The position numbers and the translations under genes were made by a program. Positions 1-6,800 of a DNA stretch of 9,458 nucleotides are shown piece after piece. Origin of the DNA: JBCCSZ01 sp039199225 (GTDB lineage Bacteria; Bacteroidota; Bacteroidia; Chitinophagales; Saprospiraceae); the NCBI GenBank assembly GCA_039199225.1, contig JBCCSZ010000305.1, forward strand, positions 1 to 9,458, read 5' to 3'. The first letter of the stretch is position 1, and every line of letters starts with the position of its first letter. The notes beneath the pieces were generated by a model that was not told the origin of the DNA, did not search any database, and saw only the letters and a program-made list of their open reading frames with translations.

Positions 1-780
1 GGTGGCAGCCATCGGATCATTTTTACCCATTGCAGCATAAGCACAAGCGATGGCCAGGTCGCAAACAATTGGTGCATGAACAGCATCGCCAAAGTCTACG
101 GCCCCTCCGATCCGCTCTTGGCCCAATGGCCCTTGTACCAATAAGTTGTAGTCATTGGCATCATTGTAAATTAGCTGTTGTCGCAGGGTATCCAGCTTCG
201 GCTCGACTGCTTGTTCGAACAGGTCGAGGAAGTAGTCGAACAGCTCCTTGTGCGCCGCTTCGGTCAATGCTTCCCGATGGTTCTTGATCCAACCACCTTC
301 TGGCAGGTTCCACTTGAAGGAGCGATGCGCTCTGGGATGCTCAAAGTCCTTTAGCCCCCGGCAAAGCCAGCCACAGCTTTCGCCGATACTTGCTAAGAGT
401 TCGAGGGAATGATGGGATAAATGTCCTAGTAAGCGACCTGGAATCCAATCGAGCAGGCAAGTAAAATATCCCGCCAATGCCCCTTGCAATGGCACAATTG
501 GATGGCCTTGCAGATCGGCCTGTGGAAAAGGCAGTTGCACGGGCAATTGCTTGCTTTTCAGGTGTTGAAGTAAGGCAGATTGGAGCTGCAGATTCTTTGC
601 CTGGTCGCCAGGTTGGCTGACCTTAAAGATGTATGCCTTGGTATCTGTCTGAAACTTAAAGTTGTAATCGGCCTCGCCCGGCAGAACCTCCAACTGCCCT
701 TTCAAACCATAGTGCTGCAGGATGAGTTGGCTGGCTTGTGTGGTGCTGATGGGAGATACTTGGGAATCTGAGGCGCTCAT
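1..780 (-). CDS. APH-fold phosphotransferase domain protein, 3' end outside window
   Basis: The first 260 residues of a larger protein, read from ATG at 778-780 off the left edge with no stop. Seen: an N-terminal lobe with the lysine of AYIFKVS (K53) as probable ATP ligand, the catalytic-loop motif IYNDANDYN (residues 204-212, Asp207) and the metal-binding DFGD (229-232), followed by HAPIVCDLAIACAYA. This combination matches the aminoglycoside phosphotransferase/hydroxylysine kinase-like family, in particular the N-terminal kinase domain that is fused in many bacteria to a class III PLP-dependent aminotransferase, sometimes with an M23 peptidase domain between them. The fusion partner cannot be seen here, so that part is inference. 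No signal peptide, so cytoplasmic. The start is supported by a good promoter about 40 bases upstream. Odd: the loop His usual in this family is Tyr205. The substrate is unknown, probably a small hydroxylated amine. Confidence 0.85.
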   Translation of the reverse strand, partial: MSASDSQVSPISTTQASQLILQHYGLKGQLEVLPGEADYNFKFQTDTKAYIFKVSQPGDQAKNLQLQSALLQHLKSKQLPVQLPFPQADLQGHPIVPLQGALAGYFTCLLDWIPGRLLGHLSHHSLELLASIGESCGWLCRGLKDFEHPRAHRSFKWNLPEGGWIKNHREALTEAAHKELFDYFLDLFEQAVEPKLDTLRQQLIYNDANDYNLLVQGPLGQERIGGAVDFGDAVHAPIVCDLAIACAYAAMGKNDPMAAT

Positions 781-820
781 AGGCAAGGATTTGGCAGATG
801 TGCAATAGGACTTCGGTTGT

Positions 821-851
821 CAAATGTAGCCCAGACGGGGGATTCGACAAA
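821..851 (-). promoter_or_regulatory. Promoter for the phosphotransferase gene
   Basis: On the minus strand, TTTG (848-851) is followed after 19 bases by TACATTTG (821-828), a perfect match to the Bacteroidota -7 element TAnnTTTG with the expected -33 element. The start of transcription would fall near 815, giving a leader of about 35 bases before the ATG at 780. Confidence 0.65.
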
Positions 852-855
852 AAAT

Positions 856-886
856 TTTGAGGAACTTTGAAAAGAATGTATCTTTC
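856..886 (+). promoter_or_regulatory. Promoter for the rhodanese gene
   Basis: TTTG (856-859), 19-base spacer, then TATCTTTC (879-886), seven of eight matches to TAnnTTTG. Transcription would start near 892, about 27 bases before the ATG at 919. The -33 box lies only four bases from the -33 box of the divergent promoter. Confidence 0.55.
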
Positions 887-918
887 CAATCATACTGCAA
901 ACAATAAATCTGACAGAA

Positions 919-1221
919 ATGGATATTACCGTTCAAGAACTAAAGCAAAAGCTGGATGCCGGAGAGGAGTTCGTTTTTATCGATGTACGCGAACCCAATG
1001 AATACGAAGAGTTTAACCTGGGTGCCAAGTTGATTCCTCTCAGTACGGTGCCGGAGGCTTTGCCGGATTATGCCGACAAAAAGGATAGTGAGATCGTCGT
1101 TCACTGTCGCTCGGGCGCGCGCAGTGGCCGTGCGAAGCAGTTTATGATGCAGAATGGCTTCACAAACGTCCGCAATCTGGAAGGAGGTGTTTTAGCTTGG
1201 ATAGATGCCTTTGGCCGCTAA
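919..1221 (+). CDS. Single-domain rhodanese-like sulfurtransferase
   Basis: A 100-residue cytoplasmic protein consisting of one rhodanese domain, as in GlpE-type and other stand-alone rhodaneses. Visible motifs in order: the N-terminal FIDVREPNEYEEFNLGA segment (20-36, the conserved D-x-R-E...E...G pattern), and the active-site loop CRSGARS (63-69) with Cys63 as the persulfide-forming nucleophile, followed by the C-terminal NLEGGVLAW motif. The Arg in the loop favours sulfur transfer over phosphatase activity, though the acceptor (cyanide, thiols, or a sulfur-relay protein) cannot be told from sequence. There is no signal peptide. ATG at 919 places the strand-helix start of the domain at residue 1-2, so no longer start is needed. 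Its stop codon overlaps the stop of the convergent NTF2-like gene by four bases. Confidence 0.95.
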   Translation: MDITVQELKQKLDAGEEFVFIDVREPNEYEEFNLGAKLIPLSTVPEALPDYADKKDSEIVVHCRSGARSGRAKQFMMQNGFTNVRNLEGGVLAWIDAFGR

Positions 1222-1691
1222 GATTTGCAGTCTTTTTTGCGCCGGGTATCGGTAATCTGGATGATTTTCCAGCCATCTGCCGATTTAAACAACTGAAAGG
1301 CGTTGACACCACAATGCGATAGTTGGTCCCCTCTGAAAAAAGTATACTCTGTCCAGGCAGTAGCCAGCTGGCCGTCGATGCGAATATCATAAGACCAGAT
1401 GCGCTCATCCCAGGCCAACTCATGGGGTGTACCAACGGCATTCAGAAAATCTTGTATGCCTTCGCCACCATACAGCTTGGGTGTCCCCTCTCGGTTTTTC
1501 ACAACCGTCATCAATCGGGCCTCTGATGCGAACGTTTCTCGAACCAAGGTGCTGTCCCCTTTTAGCATCCCCTCAAATAGTTGATCGATTACCGCAATGA
1601 CCGCCTGCCTTTCCAGCGAATCAACAACGGCTTCTGCACGAACAGATAAAGCGGCGAAGAACAGTAGCACAAACAGTGTATATTTTTTCAT
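1218..1691 (-). CDS. Exported NTF2-like/SnoaL-fold small protein
   Basis: 157 residues. Residues 1-19 form a clear signal peptide (MKK, then a hydrophobic core ending SVRA, likely cut before Glu20), so the protein is exported to the periplasm or beyond. The mature part has the pattern of a nuclear-transport-factor-2-like cone-barrel protein (DUF4440/lumazine-binding-like group): a first helix with QLFEGMLKGDSTLVRETF (37-54), then beta strands with WTEYTFFRG and HCGVNAFQLFK, and a closing DGWKIIQITDTRR (139-151). Cys127 and Cys155 could form a disulfide. No catalytic residues can be assigned and such domains serve many roles, so the function is unknown. The open frame extends upstream to 1889 inside the next gene, but the signal peptide fixes the ATG at 1689-1691. 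Follows the TonB-like gene after 76 bases and may share its transcript. Confidence 0.85.
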   Translation of the reverse strand: MKKYTLFVLLFFAALSVRAEAVVDSLERQAVIAVIDQLFEGMLKGDSTLVRETFASEARLMTVVKNREGTPKLYGGEGIQDFLNAVGTPHELAWDERIWSYDIRIDGQLATAWTEYTFFRGDQLSHCGVNAFQLFKSADGWKIIQITDTRRKKDCKS

Positions 1692-1767
1692 CAGATGATA
1701 TTTCCAGTGAAAATAGGCAAAAATCGCTAGACCTAAATTGTAAAAAACAGCTTTAGCGAATAGGGCT

Positions 1768-2226
1768 TTACTCCCCAAAGCGGATAACGAGATTGTAGTA
1801 AACGCTGAGTTTGGGACCGCCGGGCCGTCCGTGGCTTCCGGGCCGCCAAGTAGGCATTTCCTCCACCATCGTCGCAATGGCTTGCTCATAACCCTCCGGT
1901 GGCGTTCCTTCTTTGACAGAAAGGATTTTATTCAGCTCGGCCTTACCTGTTTTCCGAACAATCAGCCGGAAAACGACCTTACTTTTTTCTTTGCTGTTTT
2001 CATTCAAGGCAACAATGGCAGGATGCGTCTTCAGGTAGTGTTGCATTTTTTCTGAGGCGCACTTTTTAATCAGGTGCTCCTTGTCCAAATTCTCACAACC
2101 CGGAAAGCGGGGCATCTCTTTGACCACCTGATAAATTTGTTCTTTTACAGGCGCTGCCTGTTCTTCCTGAGCAGATAAGATATTCACCAAAAAGAGGCAA
2201 AAAATAAATGTGGAAATTGTTTTCAT
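1768..2226 (-). CDS. Exported TonB-C-terminal-domain-like protein
   Basis: 152 residues. A signal peptide covers about residues 1-19 (hydrophobic core IFCLFLVNILSA). The mature protein carries features common to Bacteroidota TonB-like C-terminal domains: EMPRFPGCE (37-45), a second Cys in KKCA (54-57), the strand region KVVFRLIVRKTGKAEL (83-98) and the closing MPTWRPGSHGRPGG (124-137) then VYYNLVIRF. In full TonB proteins this domain binds outer-membrane receptors, and a membrane anchor plus proline-rich linker join it to ExbB/ExbD. Both anchor and linker are missing here, so an energy-transducing role is doubtful; a soluble periplasmic binding or scaffold role is more likely. Cys44 and Cys56 may be disulfide-bonded. 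The ATG at 2224-2226 is fixed by the signal peptide. Confidence 0.85.
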   Translation of the reverse strand: MKTISTFIFCLFLVNILSAQEEQAAPVKEQIYQVVKEMPRFPGCENLDKEHLIKKCASEKMQHYLKTHPAIVALNENSKEKSKVVFRLIVRKTGKAELNKILSVKEGTPPEGYEQAIATMVEEMPTWRPGSHGRPGGPKLSVYYNLVIRFGE

Positions 2227-2245
2227 ATGCTGTCGTTGTTTTGGG

Positions 2246-2253
2246 CTAAAGTA
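2246..2253 (-). promoter_or_regulatory. Tentative -7 element for the TonB-like gene
   Basis: Minus-strand TACTTTAG matches TAnnTTTG at seven of eight positions and lies about 20 bases from the ATG at 2226. No TTTG box is seen at the right distance, so this is weak. It partly overlaps a perfect 12-base palindrome, GTAAATATTTAC (2251-2262), which could serve as an operator. Confidence 0.3.
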
Positions 2254-2291
2254 AATATTTACACCCGTAGCCAGGGTTCCAACTTCTGACT

Positions 2292-2318
2292 TTAAGAAAT
2301 TTTTAGCGTGTTTCTTAA
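2292..2318. repeat. 8-bp inverted repeat TTAAGAAA / TTTCTTAA
   Basis: Perfect 8-base arms at 2292-2299 and 2311-2318 with an 11-base spacer. A further direct copy, TTTCTTAAT, is at 2442-2451 (core 2443-2450), inside the spacer of the sigma-factor promoter. The arms are AT-rich and there is no T-run after them, so an operator-like role is more plausible than a terminator. Confidence 0.45.
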
Positions 2319-2430
2319 TCCCTTGTTAAAACAATTTCAACTTCCTGGGTTCACCTTTTGGCTGTAAATGAAACAGTATAGTGGAGCGAAAGCCGGGAAA
2401 ACGAAGGGGATAGGTGCCATTTAGGGTTGG

Positions 2431-2460
2431 TTTGCAAAAATCTTTCTTAATTTAGTTTCG
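2431..2460 (+). promoter_or_regulatory. Promoter for the ECF sigma factor operon
   Basis: TTTG (2431-2434), 18-base spacer, then TAGTTTCG (2453-2460), seven of eight matches to TAnnTTTG. Transcription would start near 2466, about 30 bases before the TTG start codon at 2497, similar to the leader lengths predicted for the other genes here. The spacer contains a copy of the TTTCTTAA motif. Confidence 0.5.
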
Positions 2461-2496
2461 ATAATTTTTCTCTGTCTTACTCAGCCGAAACAATCG

Positions 2497-3066
2497 TTGA
2501 AACCACCACAGACATCCCAATCGGACCTTCTCCTTTCCATAAAAGCTGGCCGACCGGAGGCTTATCGGGAACTGTATGGGCAGCACCGGAGTGACTTCTT
2601 GCGCTGGGCCAGCAAACGCTTCGACCTCGACCAAGACGAATTGACGGATGTATTCCAAGATGCTGTCGTCGCCTTTTATACAGCCATCGTCGAAGAGCGG
2701 ATCACTAGTCTGGAATCCAGTCCGGCAGCCTATTTGTTTGGCATTGCAAGAAAAATGTTGCTCAAAAAAAGCAGCCTCCATAAACGCACAAACCTAGTGG
2801 CAGAAGTGGACGATTCGATGATCGAACAAGTTGACCTAAAACTCTATCAAAAAATGGAGGCAGATCATCAGAGTCAACTGATCCGGCAAGCCATCGATCA
2901 ATTGGGCAGCTCTTGCCAAAAGCTGATCCGTTTGTTTTACTTCCATCGCTACAGTACAGAGGCCATCAAGGAGCGCATGGGTTACAACAGCTCAGATGTT
3001 GTTCGAAGCCAAAAATTAAAATGCATTAAACAACTTCGAAAGATCGTAACCAAGCGCAATACCTAA
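2497..3066 (+). CDS. ECF-type RNA polymerase sigma factor (TTG start)
   Basis: 189 residues with the two-domain layout of extracytoplasmic-function sigma factors. Sigma region 2 spans about 8-92, with DVFQDAVVAFY (51-61) as the core-binding helix and a YLFGIARKMLLKK segment (79-91) as the promoter-melting part. Sigma region 4 spans about 128-184, with QLGSSCQKLIRLFYF (135-149) leading to a helix-turn-helix at STEAIKERMGYNSSDVVRSQK (153-173), which would read the -35/-33 box. This form, with the KLKCIKQLR tail (173-181), is common in Bacteroidota. The only reasonable start is TTG at 2497: the frame is open back to a stop at 2422-2424 but has no ATG or GTG, and the first internal ATG is too late. 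The anti-sigma-like gene follows after 28 bases, presumably in the same transcript. Target genes are unknown. Confidence 0.92.
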   Translation: MKPPQTSQSDLLLSIKAGRPEAYRELYGQHRSDFLRWASKRFDLDQDELTDVFQDAVVAFYTAIVEERITSLESSPAAYLFGIARKMLLKKSSLHKRTNLVAEVDDSMIEQVDLKLYQKMEADHQSQLIRQAIDQLGSSCQKLIRLFYFHRYSTEAIKERMGYNSSDVVRSQKLKCIKQLRKIVTKRNT

Positions 3067-3094
3067 AGCCACCGTCGAACTCAAAGTACAACAT

Positions 3095-3865
3095 ATGTCG
3101 AATCAACCCATCAGCGAAGCGGACAAAGAACTCATCGAACGCTATCTACTCAAGCGGCTCAAAAAAGGCGAAGCCGAACAGGTCGCCACCCGAATGACAG
3201 AGGAAGCTTTTGCTCGCGAAGTCAAATGGCAACAGCAATTCCTGGATGTTGTCAAGAGTCAAAGCCAACAAGATATTAAAAAAGAGCTTCAACAAATGGA
3301 AAACAAATTGCAAGGAGCTTCGGCAACAGAATCGCCCGCCCGCAGCCTCCGCCCTTTCTGGCTGCTGGCTGCTGCCGTCCTTCTAATCCTGGTCAGCCTG
3401 TGGTTTTTCTACCCCCGCACACCCACAACCGACGACCTCTTCGCCATGTACTACCAACCCTATCCCAACGAATTGGTCAAGGTCGAACGCAGTACCCCCA
3501 AAATTTCTGCGCAACAACAGACCTTTATTCATTACCAGTCAGAAGAATTCGAGGCTGCGCTCGAAGGTTTTGATCAATGGCTGATCGACTCCCCCCAATC
3601 CGATGCCCGCTTCTACAAAGCCATTACCCTGATGAGCTTGGACCGAACGACCGAAGCCATCCCCATCCTGGAATCCATCGCCGCCCAGCAAGGCCACCGC
3701 TTTCGACAGGCGGCCAAATGGTACAGCGCCTTGGCTTATCTGCAAACAGATCAAGCAGCAAAGGCAAAGGTATTGCTCGAACAACTTTCGGCCGCTCCCA
3801 AGGGAAGCTTTAATAGAAAGGCCGCCAAGGAACTCCTCGCTAAGTTGATGGAAGGAAATCAATAG
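3095..3865 (+). CDS. Single-pass anti-sigma-like protein with periplasmic TPR-like domain
   Basis: 256 residues. The N-terminal cytoplasmic part (about 1-85) starts with EADKELIERYLLKRLKKGEA, matching the zinc-free anti-sigma N-terminal helix pattern (I-E-x-Y-L-x-x-x-L) seen in Bacteroidota, followed by a charged helix (58-73) likely to be coiled. One membrane helix spans about 88-106 (FWLLAAAVLLILVSLWFF). Right after it comes DDLFAMYYQPYPNELVKVERS (113-133), then helical repeats resembling TPRs at about 141-172, 173-200 and 205-235. By the positive-inside rule the TPR part is periplasmic. It follows the sigma gene by 28 bases, so a role in holding that sigma factor at the membrane is the natural inference. 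Direct similarity to a proven anti-sigma factor was not tested. It converges on the TPR-CHAT gene with 24 bases between stop codons. Confidence 0.8.
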   Translation: MSNQPISEADKELIERYLLKRLKKGEAEQVATRMTEEAFAREVKWQQQFLDVVKSQSQQDIKKELQQMENKLQGASATESPARSLRPFWLLAAAVLLILVSLWFFYPRTPTTDDLFAMYYQPYPNELVKVERSTPKISAQQQTFIHYQSEEFEAALEGFDQWLIDSPQSDARFYKAITLMSLDRTTEAIPILESIAAQQGHRFRQAAKWYSALAYLQTDQAAKAKVLLEQLSAAPKGSFNRKAAKELLAKLMEGNQ

Positions 3866-3889
3866 GCTAAAACAAGAGCAAACAAGTAT

Positions 3890-6800
3890 TCAAGAAGATA
3901 CAGAACGATTTCTGAAGAAATACAAACCGAGCAAAAGCAAGCCAATACCCACTAGCCACCAGCCCATTTCAGGCCATGCACCTTGGTCTTGCAAAGGCGC
4001 CATATCTCCGGCTGCCACAAAGCCCGCCCAATAATATGGATGCTTTCTGGAAGCAGGCAAATCGTCTCGCTCCAACCAGGCCAATTTAGCCTGCCGCAAA
4101 GCTTCAGCCTTGGATAGACCTTCGGACAAATGGGTGTAAAACTGTAGCATTAACTCAGAAGTCGCATCGTCCGGCACCTTCCAAAGGCTCATCACGGTAG
4201 CAGGCACCCCTGCATAGGCAAAGGCCCGACTCAAGCTCATAATGCCCTCCCCTCGATGCAGCCGACCAACGCCCGTATTGCAAGCGCTCAACACTGCCAA
4301 CTCTGCCTTTAGCTGCATGTTGTACAATTCAATGGCATGCAAAGCACCATCGTCTCCTGCCATCGAATCAGCACTGAACAACAGTCGGGAGTACAGTGGT
4401 TGACGGTCCTCCAGCAAAGAGTGCATGGCCAGGTGCAGCACTTTGTAGTCCACCGCTATTTCCTTGAAACGCGCCTCCGTCGCTGCCGCCCCCAGAATGG
4501 CATCTCCGTCCAAAAGTGCCGCAATTTGTTGGACTTCCTTCCTGGCACCCGGTAAGTTGTAATGCCCCTTTCGAACCAGCTGACTAATGGAGCGATCTTC
4601 CAAGGCCGGCTCTGCAGATTGTGCAGGATCAAAGGTGTATTGCGGCGCAAAGCCTCCAAAAAAATGGGTCGCCTTCCGATCGCTTTTTTCCAGTAAAAGC
4701 TCCAACAGGCTTGCCGAATAATTGTAACTAATGGTAAAATGCTCCAACAGATAATCGCCCTTATGGTCCAACAACTCGAAGGGTAAATATCCCAGAATGC
4801 CGCCTGGGACTATGATCAACTCCTGAAAGTCTGGTGTCTCCGCTGGCCATCCAAGCAGCAGTTGTTCCGACAAACTTTTCCGAAGGCCGTCCAGTTCGCT
4901 GATGGGTCGCTCGGCAGCGATCATTTTGCGCAGAGAGTCGATCCGACGGACAAAGTCCTTAGCGATGGGCTGCTCCCATACTTTGACCTGCTTTTGATCG
5001 ATCAAAAAGCAAAACAGTGTTTGATCTCCAACAAAATACTCGAGCAAGGCTTGCCCCTTTTTCAATAACTGTTGCTGAACCCTCGACAACTCAATGGGTT
5101 GCAATTGGTATTTCAGCTGATAAAAATCCGGATAGTTTTCCTGGTACTGTGCCAAGATGGCTTCGCAGGCGGCCTTTAGTCGGAAGGCTTCATCGGCATA
5201 TTGGCGTTGCAGGGCTACATCGGCGGCGGCTCCCTTGCGTTCTTCGTCGTAGCGGAGCTTTTTGAACATATTTAAGGAATCTCGCAAAGAGGCTTCTCTT
5301 GCCAATAGCTCATCCGGAATGCCAGCAAATTGACGGGCATCGGCCGCCCGTAGGTTTTCGAGCAGCAGGATGCTTTGTCCTTTTTCAGCATATTGAAAAG
5401 CCTGCTCCAAATAAGCATCACCTTTACCGGTCCGATACAACTGCAAAGCAACCGAAATGGCATTTTCCAAAATCCCTTGTCCCTCCCGAATGAGGATCAA
5501 CTTACTGGATTCATTTTGAAAGCCAATCCGCCACTCGTCGATGAAGGCCACCAAGTCCTCATAGGTAGCAGCCGCCTTTTCGAGGTATTGCAGTTCGCCA
5601 CTCTGCGCGTGCCAGGCTTTGTAGGTGAGCGCCATATTGTGGAGGGCATCCAGTAGATCTGGAAAGGAAATGACCTTTTCCAATGCCGGCCCGCTCGCAT
5701 CGGTATACAGCAATGCGTTGAGCGCCTGTTGGCTGTAGCGTTCCGATTCCTCAAAAGCCGCCTTTCCCCTGTAGCAAATAGCCATTTTATTGCAGCCTCT
5801 GGCAACCATTCGATGTTCATCGCCATAGTCAAACAGCATTCTTTGGAGGGCCTTTTTTAAATGTGGCAAGGCTTTGTCCCATTCGCCACTTTGCATGTGC
5901 GCATCGCCGAGAAAATTGCTAAAAAGGGCGTAATACAGATGATCTTTCCCATAGACCTGCTCGCTGTAAGCCAGGGCCTTTCGGAAGTAGATCAAGGCTT
6001 TGTCTACCTTTTGCTGGCCCAGATAAAGGCTGCCAATGTTTTGATAGATAAACCCCAGGTCGTTCTGGTTGCCTTCGGGGCTTTGCGCGACCCGATCCAA
6101 GGCTTTTTCATAGTAGGAAAGCGCCTTTTCAGCTTCGTACAACTCTCGGAAACAATTTCCGAGATAAGCGTAACCTAAGGATACAAATGGTTGGCCCGGC
6201 CCAAAATGATTTTCGTAGATGCTGATGGATTTTTCAAAGTAGGAAGCAGCTCGTGCATACTCCCCATTGCCGTAGGTATACCGCCCAAGCTCGTGGTAAA
6301 TGCTGGCAGTTTTGGGGTGTTGGGTACCAAAGGCCGACTCACTGATGCTCAACGCCTCCTTGAAGTATTTGAGGACTTTACCATCGTTGCCGATGTATTG
6401 ATAGTTGACACCTAGCGACATGAAGGCAGAGCCAATTTTTTCGTGTTTGGGCTCCAATAAGCTTTGGTAAATTTTCAGTGCGCTGTTGGTGTAGTGGATG
6501 GCTTTGATATAATCTGCTTTTTCCTGATAGCAAATACCCATGTAGAGGTAGGTATCCCCTAGTTGAGGATCATCAATTTCGCCAAGCTGCAGAGCGATGG
6601 CGCGTTGCAGGCTGTCCAGCGCCCGATCGAATTGCTTCTGACTCCAAAGGCATAGCCCCATGAGGTTGTACAGCCTGGTTTGTCTTCGATCATCCTCCAA
6701 TTCTCGCCCCAATTCCAAGCCCTTGCCAAGGTAGCGGTAAGCCGCCTCGTATTGTCCAATGTTCATTTGGCATTCTCCTAAGCCTGTGTAGCAATCAACC

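Noticed and set aside
656..889. 77-residue minus-strand open frame over the divergent promoter region
   Set aside because: It lies in a different frame over the start of the phosphotransferase gene and both promoters, with no recognisable protein features.
1740..1760. Small GCTAAAGC dyad before a T-run on the minus strand as a terminator between the two exported-protein genes
   Set aside because: The stem is only three base pairs, too weak for an intrinsic terminator.
1692..1889. Longer N terminus for the NTF2-like protein, starting at 1889
   Set aside because: It would overlap the TonB-like gene and bury a clear signal peptide that begins at the ATG at 1691.
3866..3889. Bidirectional terminator between the anti-sigma-like and CHAT genes
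   Set aside because: The 24 bases hold no inverted repeat or T-run; termination must occur inside the opposing genes or by another mechanism.
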